From WHSO01 sp050485485 (lineage in GTDB: Bacteria; Pseudomonadota; Alphaproteobacteria; SMXQ01), in assembly GCA_050485485.1 (NCBI GenBank), contig JBJHBM010000001.1, forward strand, positions 186,001 to 250,000: a stretch of DNA of 64,000 bases, written 5' to 3'. How positions within the stretch are numbered: the first letter of the stretch is position 1; every line of letters begins with the position of its first letter. Under the pieces are notes generated by a model that had not been told where the DNA came from, did not search any database, and worked only from the letters and a program-made list of their open reading frames with translations. Below are positions 7,305-16,058 of the stretch, piece after piece. The translations under genes were made by a program, and so were the position numbers.

Positions 7305-9380
7305 ATGACCAGCGCTTACTGGGTGGTGTTCGGCGGCGGATTGCTCGCCATCCTCTACGGCATTTACGCCTCGCGCGCCGTGCTTGGCGCCGATGCCGGC
7401 ACCGAACGGATGCGCGAGATTTCCGGAGCCATTCAGGAAGGGGCGAGCGCCTATCTTAATCGTCAGTACCGGACGATCGCCATCGTCGGCATTGTGATCG
7501 GCGCCTTTTTGTGGTGGCGGCTCGGGCTTCATGTCGCCATCGGCTATGCCATCGGCGCCGTGCTTTCGGCGGCCAACGGTTATATCGGCATGAACATCTC
7601 GGTGCGCGCCAATGTACGCACGGCGAACGCCGCCCGCCAGGGACTTTCCGAAGCGCTCGGCATCGCCTTCAAGTCCGGAGCCGTCACCGGGCTTCTGGTT
7701 GTCGGCCTCGGGCTTCTCGGCGTCGCCGTCTACTACTACGTACTGCAGCAGATGGGCTTCGGAGTGCGTCCCATTCTTGAGGCCCTGGTCGCGCTGTCGT
7801 TCGGCGCCTCGCTGATCTCCATCTTCGCCCGTCTCGGCGGCGGCATCTTCACCAAGGGCGCCGACGTGGGCGCCGATCTCGTCGGAAAGATCGAGGCCGG
7901 CATTCCCGAGGACGATCCCCGCAACGCGGCCGTCATCGCCGACAACGTGGGCGACAACGTGGGCGACTGCGCCGGAATGGCCGCCGACCTGTTCGAAACC
8001 TATGCCGTCACGATCGTGGCGACCATGTTGCTGGCGGCGATCTTCTTCACGGGCATGGCGCAGACCACCATGATGATGTTGCCGCTGCTGATCGGCGCAG
8101 CCTGCATCGTCGGCTCCATCGTCGGCACGTTCTTCGTGCGCCTCGGCCCGTCCAACAACATCATGGGCGCCCTCTACAAAGGCTTCATCGTTTCCGCTGT
8201 CGCTTCGGCCGCCCTGATCGCGGTCGTGATCTGGCACTTCGTCGGCTTCGGTAGCACCTTCACCATCGGCGGGCGCAGCTTTACGGGCGGGGCCTTGTTC
8301 TGGGCGTCGGTAATCGGCCTCGGCGTCACCGGCCTGCTGGTCTGGATCACCGAGTACTACACGGGTACCGATCATCGCCCGGTCAAGTCGGTGGCGAATG
8401 CGTCCAACACGGGTCATGCCACCAACATCATCCAGGGCCTCGCAGTTTCGATGGAGGCCTGTGCCTTGCCGGCTCTGGTCATCTGCGGCGGTATCATCCT
8501 CGGCTACATGGCGGCCGGCCTGTTCGGGATCGCCATTGCTGTGACCTCCATGCTGGCGCTCGCGGGCATGGTGGTGGCGCTCGACGCCTACGGCCCGGTG
8601 ACCGATAACGCGGGCGGCATCGCCGAGATGGCGGATCTACCGGCCGACGTGCGCAAGGTCACCGATGCTCTCGACGCCGTCGGCAACACCACCAAGGCGG
8701 TGACCAAGGGGTATGCCATCGGTTCGGCCGGCCTCGCCGCGCTAGTGTTGTTTGCGGCCTACGTCGAAGACCTGAGCCACTACTTCCCGAACCTGCAGAT
8801 CCAGTTCCGGTTGCAGGATCCCTATGTGGTGGTCGGACTGATCTTCGGCGGTATGCTGCCGTTCCTGTTCGGCTCGCTCGGCATGATGGCGGTGGGCCGC
8901 GCAGCGGGCGCCGTCGTGATCGAGGTGCGGCGCCAGTTCCGCGAAATCAAAGGCATCATGGAAGGCACCGCCAAGCCCGAATACGGCCGCGCCGTGGACC
9001 TCCTCACCAAGTCCGCGATCAAGGAGATGATAGTGCCGTCACTGTTGCCGGTGCTGGCGCCCGTGGTGCTTTACGGCGTGATCCTCGTGATCGCGGGCCA
9101 GGCGGCCGCCTTCACGGCGGTGGGCGCGATGCTGCTCGGCTCGATCGTGACCGGCCTGTTCGTCGCCATCTCAATGACTTCGGGCGGCGGTGCGTGGGAC
9201 AACGCCAAGAAGTTCATCGAGGACGGGAATCACGGCGGCAAGGGTTCCGAAGCCCACAAGGCGGCCGTGACAGGCGATACCGTCGGCGATCCCTACAAGG
9301 ATACCGCGGGGCCCGCCATCAACCCGATGATCAAGATCATCAATATCGTGGCGATCCTGCTCCTGGCCCTCGTCGCCTGA
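7305..9380 (+). CDS. hppA: K+-independent proton-pumping pyrophosphatase
   Basis: HppA hydrolyses pyrophosphate to pump H+ across the membrane. The 691-residue protein starts at ATG 7305 (MTSAYWVVF) after CAGGGGGA; the longer frame from 7224 adds a non-conserved basic tail and is rejected. The substrate motif DVGADLVGKIE and the Asp-rich DNVGDNVGDCAGMAADLFE are intact, and about 16 membrane helices are present. In GNTTKAVTKG the lysine occupies the position that is alanine in K+-dependent enzymes, so this is the K+-independent H+ type. A strong terminator follows directly. Confidence 0.96.
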   Translation: MTSAYWVVFGGGLLAILYGIYASRAVLGADAGTERMREISGAIQEGASAYLNRQYRTIAIVGIVIGAFLWWRLGLHVAIGYAIGAVLSAANGYIGMNISVRANVRTANAARQGLSEALGIAFKSGAVTGLLVVGLGLLGVAVYYYVLQQMGFGVRPILEALVALSFGASLISIFARLGGGIFTKGADVGADLVGKIEAGIPEDDPRNAAVIADNVGDNVGDCAGMAADLFETYAVTIVATMLLAAIFFTGMAQTTMMMLPLLIGAACIVGSIVGTFFVRLGPSNNIMGALYKGFIVSAVASAALIAVVIWHFVGFGSTFTIGGRSFTGGALFWASVIGLGVTGLLVWITEYYTGTDHRPVKSVANASNTGHATNIIQGLAVSMEACALPALVICGGIILGYMAAGLFGIAIAVTSMLALAGMVVALDAYGPVTDNAGGIAEMADLPADVRKVTDALDAVGNTTKAVTKGYAIGSAGLAALVLFAAYVEDLSHYFPNLQIQFRLQDPYVVVGLIFGGMLPFLFGSLGMMAVGRAAGAVVIEVRRQFREIKGIMEGTAKPEYGRAVDLLTKSAIKEMIVPSLLPVLAPVVLYGVILVIAGQAAAFTAVGAMLLGSIVTGLFVAISMTSGGGAWDNAKKFIEDGNHGGKGSEAHKAAVTGDTVGDPYKDTAGPAINPMIKIINIVAILLLALVA

Positions 9381-9401
9381 GTACGGAGAAAAGCCACCGA
9401 T

Positions 9402-9435
9402 AAAAAAGCCCCGGGAGACCCCCGGGGCTTTTTTT
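9402..9435. terminator. Bidirectional intrinsic terminator between hppA and bamE
   Basis: A 9-bp perfect stem (AGCCCCGGG / CCCGGGGCT, 9407-9415 and 9421-9429) has an A-run on the left and seven or more Ts on the right, so it can terminate hppA on the plus strand and bamE on the minus strand. Its location between convergent genes fits both uses. Confidence 0.93.
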
Positions 9436-9458
9436 GTCCTTGCGGGATGACACGACTG

Positions 9459-9950
9459 TTATTGGGCGCGTGTTTCCTCGTTCGATTCGAAGCGTCCCAG
9501 GTTGCCGAGCAGCTGTTGCATCAGGGAGAACTGGCGGCCGGGGGTCGGCGTGGTCCGATCGACCAACTGGACTTCCTTGCCGTCATCGAGACCGAGCGTC
9601 TTAATCTCCGAGATGCGTCCGTCGTCGCCGAAATGAATCGCGACCACCGTGCGCGAGAGCACCTCGGGACTGTGGTAGGTGACCGTGCGGGTGCGCTGCG
9701 TGATGTAGTAGATCAGGTTGGAATCGAAGGTGGCGACGGCGGTGGGCGAGCCCAGGAGCTCGATCACCTGCTCGCGGTTCTGCTGGCCCGGCTTGAGGAG
9801 GGCGAAGGCTTCCTCGTCGAGCTGGTTGCCTCGAATGTTGACCTCGGCGGCGCAGGCCCCGAGCATCGCGGCGAGAACGGCCGCGGCGCAAAGGCGTAGT
9901 GCAGGGCGATGGCGGCGCGATGCGGCGGTGTGAATCGGGCGTGTCGTCAT
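9459..9950 (-). CDS. bamE: Outer membrane protein assembly factor BamE (SmpA/OmlA lipoprotein)
   Basis: This 163-residue lipoprotein has a lipobox LGAC with the lipidated Cys at residue 33, after a signal segment AVLAAMLGAC. The conserved BamE core is KPGQQNREQVIELLGSPTA followed by IYYITQRTRTV, giving the helix-helix-strand fold of the BAM complex accessory subunit. It diverges from the cytochrome bc1 assembly chaperone gene over 114 bases, an arrangement common in alphaproteobacteria. The C-terminus is longer than the Escherichia coli protein. Confidence 0.93.
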   Translation of the reverse strand: MTTRPIHTAASRRHRPALRLCAAAVLAAMLGACAAEVNIRGNQLDEEAFALLKPGQQNREQVIELLGSPTAVATFDSNLIYYITQRTRTVTYHSPEVLSRTVVAIHFGDDGRISEIKTLGLDDGKEVQLVDRTTPTPGRQFSLMQQLLGNLGRFESNEETRAQ

Positions 9951-10064
9951 ACGATCCGTCGGGTGCCGGCCGCTTGACGGCAGTGCGCCCGGTGTTCATG
10001 TTGGAGTTGCAACTGGGCGCAACATCGCACCCGGCCGTCGGCCCTGTCAACTTGAGCGGAAAAG

Positions 10065-10625
10065 ATGTTTTTTGCCAGTCTGTTCCGGCGTCATAAACAT
10101 GTCGAGGCGGCACACAGCCTTTACGGGGCGGCCGTCACCCGAGCCCGGGAACCAGCGTTCTACCGGCACTTCGGCGTGCCGGATACGCTCGATGGCCGTT
10201 TCGAAATGATCTGCCTGCATGTCTTCCTGATCCTGCGGCGTCTGAAGGAATCGGAGGGCGGGAACGGTGACAACGCCTTGTCCCAGGCGGTTTTCGACCT
10301 GATGTTCGCCGACATGGACCAGAACCTGCGCGAACTCGGCGTCGGCGACCTCAGCGTCGGGCGGCGGGTCAAGACGATGGCACAGGCCTTCTACGGGCGC
10401 GTCGCAGCCTACGAGCGTGGCCTTTCCGTTGCGGAGGACGACGTCCTGAGCGAGGCGGTCGCACGCAACGTATACGAAAGTGCCGCGCCGGGTGCACCTG
10501 CGCTGGCGCGCTATTTGAGGGATTCGACGGCAGCAATGGCGCTGGTTCCGGCGGAGGCCCTGTTGCGTGGCGAGGTACGTTTCGGCACGTTGCCGGAAGT
10601 TTACTCCACCGAGGCTGCGCCATGA
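10065..10625 (+). CDS. Ubiquinol-cytochrome c chaperone family protein (CBP3-like)
   Basis: The 186-residue protein matches the UbiC chaperone family: AAHSLYGAAVTRAREPAFY, DTLDGRFEMICLHVFLILRRL, then FDLMFADMDQNLRELGVGD. In mitochondria the homologue CBP3 helps cytochrome b mature into complex III; the bacterial role is inferred from that. It starts at ATG 10065 and overlaps the next gene by 4 bases (ATGA), indicating coupled translation with the DUF177 protein. Confidence 0.9.
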   Translation: MFFASLFRRHKHVEAAHSLYGAAVTRAREPAFYRHFGVPDTLDGRFEMICLHVFLILRRLKESEGGNGDNALSQAVFDLMFADMDQNLRELGVGDLSVGRRVKTMAQAFYGRVAAYERGLSVAEDDVLSEAVARNVYESAAPGAPALARYLRDSTAAMALVPAEALLRGEVRFGTLPEVYSTEAAP

Positions 10626-11152
10626 CCGCCCCCGAATTCTCACGCGTCCTCCCCGTGGACCCGGCAGGAGGAGCCGGGGTAGCATCGCGCGATTTCAATA
10701 TTGCGGCCTCGCCCGAGGAACGTGCGGCGCTCGCGCGAAGGTTCGGGCTGCTGGCGCTCGAATCCCTCTCGGCAAGCGGCCGCATCGAAGTTTTCGCGAA
10801 GGGGCGCAGTGCAAGGCTCACAGCAACCCTTATGGCGGATGTGGTGCAAGCCTGCGTGATTACGTTGGTGCCGGTGCCGGCCCATGTCGTGGAAACCTTC
10901 ACCGTCGCCTACGATCGCGACGCCGATAACGTCGCCGGCCCCGCGGAGGTGGTGGTGGAGGCCGAAAGCGAAGACCTCCCGGACCCCTTGCCGGACGCTG
11001 GAATCGACGCAGGCGAGGCCGTTGCGGAACACCTCGGGCTTGCTCTCGACCCGTACCCTCGTGCCCCCGGGGCGGCGCTGGGCCCGGAAGCCGGCGACGT
11101 CTCCAGGCGGCCCTCGCCCTTCGACGTGCTGAGGAAACGGCGCGGGCACTAG
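10622..11152 (+). CDS. DUF177 / YceD family protein
   Basis: This 176-residue acidic protein belongs to the YceD/DUF177 family, which precedes rpmF in most bacteria and is linked to 23S rRNA maturation. The family hallmark is the single cysteine in VVQACVITLVPVPAHV. The C-terminal half is rich in Asp, Glu and Pro and ends in a basic patch (RKRRGH). It overlaps the chaperone gene by ATGA and is followed by a terminator-like hairpin before rpmF. Confidence 0.88.
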   Translation: MTAPEFSRVLPVDPAGGAGVASRDFNIAASPEERAALARRFGLLALESLSASGRIEVFAKGRSARLTATLMADVVQACVITLVPVPAHVVETFTVAYDRDADNVAGPAEVVVEAESEDLPDPLPDAGIDAGEAVAEHLGLALDPYPRAPGAALGPEAGDVSRRPSPFDVLRKRRGH

Positions 11153-11169
11153 ATTTTCGGGGATCGGAG

Positions 11170-11205
11170 GCCCCTGCCAAGCGACTTGCCGTGGCGGGGC
11201 TTTTT
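11170..11205 (+). terminator. Terminator or attenuator-like hairpin before rpmF
   Basis: The arms GCCCCTGCCA and TGGCGGGGC form an imperfect 9-bp stem with a 12-base loop, followed by TTTTT. It probably ends, in part, transcription of the DUF177 message; rpmF 90 bases downstream may therefore also have its own promoter. Confidence 0.65.
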
Positions 11206-11294
11206 GGGTAATAGATGGCCTCCTTTGCGGCGGGGCCGGCATGGCCAGGTCCCGTCAAGGCCCCTTCCGTGGCCTCGAACGAGAGATTTTCATC

Positions 11295-11480
11295 ATGGCT
11301 GTTCCCAAGAAAAAGACTTCCAAATCAAGGCGCAATATGCGCCGTTCCCATCATGCGCTGAAAGCCGACACCTACGTCGAATGTCCCAATTGCGGCGAGC
11401 TGAAGCGCCCCCATCACGTCTGCGGCAGCTGCGGCTTTTACGACGGCAGGGAAGTGGTGGAAAACGAGGCAGCGGTATAG
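11295..11480 (+). CDS. rpmF: 50S ribosomal protein L32
   Basis: The 61-residue protein starts MAVPKKKTSKSRR, exactly as in bacterial L32, so ATG 11295 is used instead of the in-frame ATG 11241. It is the zinc-binding form, with C30-x-x-C33 and C43-x-x-C46. It lies between DUF177 and plsX, the standard rpmF neighbourhood linking ribosome and lipid synthesis. Confidence 0.97.
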   Translation: MAVPKKKTSKSRRNMRRSHHALKADTYVECPNCGELKRPHHVCGSCGFYDGREVVENEAAV

Positions 11481-11534
11481 GATGCCGTGGGGCCGTCCTA
11501 CGGCCCCTCCTTCGGTCTGTTCGGACAGAACGCG

Positions 11535-12578
11535 ATGCCCTTGACGATAGCCCTTGACGGTATGGGGGGCGATGGCGCTCCCGATATGGTGGTCAAGGGC
11601 GCCAACATGGCACGCGGTCGTTATCCCGACATCCATTTCGCTTTCTATGGTGATCGCCGGCGGCTCGAGCCGTTGATCGGCCGCTTCAAGAATCTCGCTC
11701 AGGTATCGACCGTGCATCATACCGATGTCGCGGTTTCGGGGGACGACAAGCCGTCCCAGGCACTCCGCAAGGCGCGGGGTTCCTCGATGGGGCTTGCCAT
11801 TGATGCGGTGCGCGACGGCTCGGCCGAAGGCGTGGTTTCAGCCGGCAACACCGGAGCCCTGATGGCGCTGGCCAAGATCGGCCTCAAGACCGTCGCCGGC
11901 ATATCGCGGCCGGCGATTGCGACCGTGATGCCCAACGCACGTTCGGAATGTGTGATGCTGGACCTTGGTGCCAATATCCAGTGCGACGCGCGCAACCTCG
12001 TCGAATTCGCCGTCATGGGGACGGTGTTCGCCCGAACGGTGCTCGGCCTGACCCGTCCGACGGTCGGCCTCCTCAACGTGGGGGAAGAAGACCTCAAGGG
12101 ACACGAATACATACGTCAAGCCGCCGCGCTCCTGCGCGACCTGGAACTGCCGATCGAGTTCAAGGGCTTCGTCGAAGGCGACCAGATTTGGGCCGGCGCC
12201 GTCGACGTGGTGGTGACGGATGGCTTTACCGGCAACGTCGCTCTCAAGACGGCCGAAGGCATCGCGCGCATGTACGCCGGATTCATGCGGGGCGCCTTCA
12301 AGAGCACGGTCATGTCGCGGCTCGGATACCTTTTCGCACGTTCCGCCTTGGGTAAGGTCAGGTCACGCCTTGATCCGAGGCGTTACAACGGCGCCATGCT
12401 GTTGGGGCTCAACGGCGTCGTCATCAAAAGTCATGGCGGCACCGACGCCTTCGGCTTTGCCAACGCAATCGGTGTCGCGGTGGACATGGCCAAGGGTGGC
12501 TTCTCAGCACGCATCGCCGATGAGATTCAGCGGGCGGGCAATCTCGTGGTTCCGGTCCAGAAAGCGGCGGTTTCCTAA
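11535..12578 (+). CDS. plsX: Phosphate acyltransferase PlsX
   Basis: PlsX makes acyl-phosphate from acyl-ACP for phospholipid synthesis. The start is ATG 11535 (MPLTIALDGMGGDGAP), the invariant family N-terminus; GTG 11487 would add 16 non-conserved residues. At 347 residues the length is normal. Other landmarks are SAGNTGALMALAKI, MLDLGANIQCDA, LLNVGEEDLKG and VVTDGFTGNVALKT. Its stop overlaps the fabH start by one base (TAATG). Confidence 0.96.
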   Translation: MPLTIALDGMGGDGAPDMVVKGANMARGRYPDIHFAFYGDRRRLEPLIGRFKNLAQVSTVHHTDVAVSGDDKPSQALRKARGSSMGLAIDAVRDGSAEGVVSAGNTGALMALAKIGLKTVAGISRPAIATVMPNARSECVMLDLGANIQCDARNLVEFAVMGTVFARTVLGLTRPTVGLLNVGEEDLKGHEYIRQAAALLRDLELPIEFKGFVEGDQIWAGAVDVVVTDGFTGNVALKTAEGIARMYAGFMRGAFKSTVMSRLGYLFARSALGKVRSRLDPRRYNGAMLLGLNGVVIKSHGGTDAFGFANAIGVAVDMAKGGFSARIADEIQRAGNLVVPVQKAAVS

Positions 12579-13552
12579 TGGTCGTGCGTTCCGTCGTTGC
12601 CGGTTTCGGATCGTATCTTCCGGAAAAAGTACTGACAAACAATGATTTGTCAAAAATCGTTGACACCTCGGATGAGTGGATACGGGAGCGCACCGGCATC
12701 CGCGAGCGTCATGTTGCTGCCGAAGGCGAGCTGACATCCGATCTTGCCACCCGCGCTGCCGACGAGGCATTGAAGCGGGCGGGACTCAGTGGGGCCGAGA
12801 TCGACCTCATCGTGATCGGAACCACGACACCAGACGAAACCTTTCCCGCCGCGGCCACGAAGGTGCAGACCCGCCTCGGTGCGGACCACGCTTTCGCCTT
12901 CGACGTGCAGGCGGCGTGTTCGGGTTTCATCTACGCGCTTGCGCTGGCCGACAATTTTATCCGTTTGGGGCAGGTCAGAACCGCCCTGGTGATCGGCGCG
13001 GAAACTTTCTCGCGACTGCTTGATTGGACCGACAGGACCACCTGCGTGCTGTTCGGGGACGGGGCGGGGGCAGTGGTGCTCAAGGCGGAGACTGGGGAGG
13101 GCACGAACCGCGACCGCGGTGTCCTATCCACGCATCTCCATTCGGATGGCCGTCAGCACGATCTGCTCTATGCCAACGGCGGGCCGTCGCTCAATCAGGT
13201 GGCCGGTGTGGTACGCATGCAGGGACAGGAGGTGTTCCGGCATGCCGTCAACCGGCTTTCCGGCGTGCTTCGGGAAGCTCTCGATGCCAACGGCCTGACG
13301 GTGGCCGACGTCGATTGGCTCGTGCCGCACCAGGCCAACAAGCGTATCCTCGATTCGACGGCGCGCAAGCTCGGCCTGCCTGAAGGCAAGATGGTGGTGA
13401 CGGTGGACCGTCACGCCAATACTTCCGCTGCCTCCATCCCACTGGCGCTGGCCGAGGCGGCAGGCGACGGCCGCATTCGACACGGCGACCTCGTGCTGAT
13501 GGAAGCGATGGGGGCCGGCTTTACCTGGGGCGCTGCGGCATTGCGCTGGTAG
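12578..13552 (+). CDS. fabH: 3-oxoacyl-ACP synthase III
   Basis: FabH condenses acetyl-CoA with malonyl-ACP to begin fatty-acid synthesis. The 324 residues carry the catalytic triad: C114 in VQAACSGFIYAL, the histidine of VPHQANKRI, and the asparagine of HANTSAASIPLAL. The glycine-rich end MGAGFTWGAAALRW is also typical. It is translationally coupled to plsX and followed by 118 bases before ihfA. Confidence 0.97.
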   Translation: MVVRSVVAGFGSYLPEKVLTNNDLSKIVDTSDEWIRERTGIRERHVAAEGELTSDLATRAADEALKRAGLSGAEIDLIVIGTTTPDETFPAAATKVQTRLGADHAFAFDVQAACSGFIYALALADNFIRLGQVRTALVIGAETFSRLLDWTDRTTCVLFGDGAGAVVLKAETGEGTNRDRGVLSTHLHSDGRQHDLLYANGGPSLNQVAGVVRMQGQEVFRHAVNRLSGVLREALDANGLTVADVDWLVPHQANKRILDSTARKLGLPEGKMVVTVDRHANTSAASIPLALAEAAGDGRIRHGDLVLMEAMGAGFTWGAAALRW

Positions 13553-13670
13553 TAATCCGGCCGTTGCGGCCAGGATTTGCGGGGGGGCTCAAGAGATTCC
13601 CGCATCCTCTTGATCTTGACGGATTTTTTATGGGGGGGTACCCTTCCGGAAATCGGGAGGATGAATCGCT

Positions 13671-14072
13671 ATGGCTGGCAACACCGTGACGCGTGCGCAA
13701 CTGGGCGAGGCCGTTTACAAGGAAGTCGGCCTGTCGCGCAACGAATCGGGCGATCTCGTGGAAGCCGTCCTCAAGGAAATCAGCGACGCGCTCGTGCGCG
13801 GCGAAGCCGTTAAGATTTCCTCCTTCGGCAGCTTCTCGGTGCGTTCCAAGGGACAGCGCGTCGGCCGCAACCCGAAGACCGGTGAGGAGGTCCCGATCCT
13901 GCCGCGCCGGGTTCTCGTGTTCCGGGCGTCTCACGTTCTGAAGGGCCGCATCAATGATGCAGCCTCGGAGCAGGATCAGGCCGGCCATGGCCAGGATCGT
14001 TCCGGTGTCGCCCCGCCGGAGCAGGCAGGAGGCAGCCACGGTTCTCCGCTGGGACCCGGGAGCAGATACTAG
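13671..14072 (+). CDS. ihfA: Integration host factor, alpha subunit, with extended tail
   Basis: IHF bends DNA at specific sites. Residues 1-97 form the HU/IHF fold: TVTRAQLGEAVYKEVGLSRN, VKISSFGSFSVRSKGQRVGR, the beta-arm RNPKTGEEVPILPRR with its tip proline, and VLVFRASHVLKGRIN. The usual protein ends near residue 100, but this one continues for about 33 low-complexity residues rich in Gly, Ser, Gln and Pro. A GGGAGGA precedes ATG 13671. The stop codon abuts the MerR start with no gap. Confidence 0.93.
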   Translation: MAGNTVTRAQLGEAVYKEVGLSRNESGDLVEAVLKEISDALVRGEAVKISSFGSFSVRSKGQRVGRNPKTGEEVPILPRRVLVFRASHVLKGRINDAASEQDQAGHGQDRSGVAPPEQAGGSHGSPLGPGSRY

Positions 14073-14546
14073 ATGTCCGATATGCCGCAGCCGTCCGCCG
14101 CCGAGGCTGGCCGGCGCGGCGGCAAGTCCGCTGCCGCGTTCCGGACCATCAGCGAGGTCTCCCAGGAGCTCGACGTGCCCCAGCACGTCCTGCGTTTCTG
14201 GGAATCCAAGTTTTCGCAAGTAAAGCCGCTCAAGCGGGGTGGCGGGCGGCGCTACTACCGGCCCGAGGACGTAGAGTTGCTCCGCAGCATACGCACGCTG
14301 CTCTACCGCGACGGCTATACCATCAAGGGCGTCCAGAAGCTGTTACGGGAACGCCAGATTCCGCGCGGTGGCGAGGCCATGCCCGCCGAAGCTTCGGTTT
14401 CTCAGCGTGTCATGCCGAACGGTGCCGGTGCACACGAGTCCGGCACGGGGACGTCCATGACAGGCCTTTCGCCCGCTGTCCGGCTCGAAATCGAATCCGT
14501 CATCGGCGAGTTGACCGCTTTGCGGAAGCTGTTGCGCGGAGTTTGA
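14073..14546 (+). CDS. MerR family transcriptional regulator
   Basis: This 157-residue protein has one MerR winged-helix domain at about residues 23-95 (FRTISEVSQELDVPQHVLRF, then RGGGRRYYRPEDVELL and GYTIKGVQKLLRERQ). No cysteine-rich metal site follows. The C-terminal part is Gly/Ser-rich and ends in a helix IGELTALRKLLRGV suited to dimerisation. This form next to ihfA and a tRNA-Pro is characteristic of alphaproteobacteria; the target is unknown. Confidence 0.88.
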   Translation: MSDMPQPSAAEAGRRGGKSAAAFRTISEVSQELDVPQHVLRFWESKFSQVKPLKRGGGRRYYRPEDVELLRSIRTLLYRDGYTIKGVQKLLRERQIPRGGEAMPAEASVSQRVMPNGAGAHESGTGTSMTGLSPAVRLEIESVIGELTALRKLLRGV

Positions 14547-14567
14547 TTTCCTCGGTGCCTTAGTTCG

Positions 14568-14596
14568 TTGCATGGCGCGCGGCATGGGGCTAAAGT
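14568..14596 (+). promoter_or_regulatory. Possible sigma-70-type promoter for tRNA-Pro
   Basis: TTGCAT (14568-14573) and TAAAGT (14591-14596) are separated by 17 bases and lie about 38 bases before the mature tRNA. Matches to consensus are 3 of 6 and 4 of 6, so the call rests mainly on spacing and position. Confidence 0.35.
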
Positions 14597-14634
14597 GCGC
14601 GCCGCCTCGCCGTGCCACTCTGGGGGGCTTTCGA

Positions 14635-14711
<77 letters not shown>

Positions 14712-14720
14712 TCGATCTGG

Positions 14721-14750
14721 AAGAGCCGACGGCAATGCCGTCGGCTCTTT
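14721..14750 (+). terminator. Intrinsic terminator of tRNA-Pro
   Basis: AAGAGCCGACGGC and GCCGTCGGCTCTT form a 13-bp perfect stem around the loop AAT and run into TTT, ten bases after the CCA end of the tRNA. Confidence 0.9.
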
Positions 14751-14878
14751 CCTTTGATGCAGCGGTCTTTCCGCTCGGCGATCGGGGTTGTTCTGCTTAT
14801 CTTGATATGTTCTCCTTTTTCATGAGTTGGGCCTTGGCCTGGATGCCACCCGGCCGGCCAGACTGAGAGGAGGCTTCT

Positions 14879-15007
14879 ATGGAATTCACGCCCACTACCG
14901 ATCCTGATTTCAAGGTGAAGCCGACCCGGCCGGGCTGGAAAGCCGTGATCGGATTCCTTGCGTTCGTGGGAGGAATCGCGGTTTTCGTGTCCATGGTGGA
15001 AATCTGA
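14879..15007 (+). CDS. Small single-pass membrane protein, 42 residues
   Basis: A short frame opens at ATG 14879, seven bases after a near-perfect GAGAGGAGG Shine-Dalgarno. It encodes a polar N-terminus MEFTPTTDPDFKVKPTRPGW followed by one hydrophobic helix (about residues 22-40, AVIGFLAFVGGIAVFVSMV) and ends VEI. Codon use is GC-rich like its neighbours. It stands alone between the tRNA-Pro terminator and the next operon, so it probably has its own promoter. I do not recognise the family; an inner-membrane location is inferred. Confidence 0.7.
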   Translation: MEFTPTTDPDFKVKPTRPGWKAVIGFLAFVGGIAVFVSMVEI

Positions 15008-15089
15008 TCACGGCGCGCCACCCTTGCCGGCGCTTGCTATACTGGCCGCAGATTTCGATACAAGGTCGTAGAACGCAAGGGAGGGAAGG

Positions 15090-16058
15090 GTGATCGAACT
15101 CGCAATCGTCGGCTTGGGCGGCTGGGGCCGCCGCTTGGTGGAATCCGTTCAGGGCGTGAGCGACAAGGTCCGTTTCGCCCATGCGGCGGTGACGCGCCCC
15201 GAGCGGTCGCAGGATTTCGCCGCGGCGCACGGGCTTACGCTCTATTCCGACGTGGAGGCAATGATCGCCCGGGGAAAGTTCGACGGTTTCGTGTCCTCGG
15301 GCCCAGCGCATCTTCACGCCGCCCATGCGCTGGCCGCGCTCAAGGCGGGAAAACCGGTGCTCGCCGTCAAGCCGATGGCGCTTCTCCACAAGGATGCGAA
15401 GGCGCTGGCGGCTGCCGCGGCGAAGTCGAAGGTGCCGCTGTGCATGGGCTACAACCGCTGCTTCTTTCCCAATGTCGCAGAGCTGCGCGCGAAGCTCGCC
15501 ACCGGGGCGCTCGGCCGGGTCCTTCATACCGAGGGCGACTTCTGCGTGCATCGCTATGGCGGCATCAAGAGCGGCTCGTGGAAGGCAGATCCGCGCCATG
15601 CGCCGGCAGGTGCGCTTGCCGATCACATGCTCTATCTCACGATCGAGACGCTGGGGCGTGTCGAGCGGGTCAATGCGCTCGGCCTCAACCAGGCATCCGA
15701 TAACGAGCTGGCCGACACCACGGCGATATTGCTCCGCTGTGCGGGCAATACGTCGGGACTTCTGACCGCGATCGGAATGACGCCCGATTACTATCGTTTC
15801 GCTGTTTTCGGAACCGACGGCTGGGCGGAGGCACGCGGCGCGCGCCAGTTCACTTTCCAACCGAAGGTCGGCGAGCGCGAGGAGCGCACCTTGCCGGCGG
15901 CGGACGCCGAACGGCTCGAGGTGGAGGCCTTCGCCGACGCCGTCGCCGGAGCGCGCGCCTTTCCGGTGCCGGTCGATCAGGCGGTCCACAGCGTCGCGGT
16001 GATCGAGGCGATGGGCAAGTCCGCCCTCAAGGGCGGCGCGGCGGTCGCGGTGCGATGA
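15090..16058 (+). CDS. Gfo/Idh/MocA family oxidoreductase
   Basis: The 322-residue protein starts with a Rossmann fold (IELAIVGLGGWGRRLV) and the GKPVLAVKPMAL segment that corresponds to the usual EKP motif, here VKP, so the common glutamate is replaced while the lysine remains. Family members are NAD(P)-dependent dehydrogenases of sugars and related alcohols. GTG 15090 is used because GGGAGGGA precedes it. Its stop overlaps the next gene by ATGA, so it forms an operon with an exported aldo/keto reductase and an amidohydrolase. Confidence 0.88.
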   Translation: MIELAIVGLGGWGRRLVESVQGVSDKVRFAHAAVTRPERSQDFAAAHGLTLYSDVEAMIARGKFDGFVSSGPAHLHAAHALAALKAGKPVLAVKPMALLHKDAKALAAAAAKSKVPLCMGYNRCFFPNVAELRAKLATGALGRVLHTEGDFCVHRYGGIKSGSWKADPRHAPAGALADHMLYLTIETLGRVERVNALGLNQASDNELADTTAILLRCAGNTSGLLTAIGMTPDYYRFAVFGTDGWAEARGARQFTFQPKVGEREERTLPAADAERLEVEAFADAVAGARAFPVPVDQAVHSVAVIEAMGKSALKGGAAVAVR

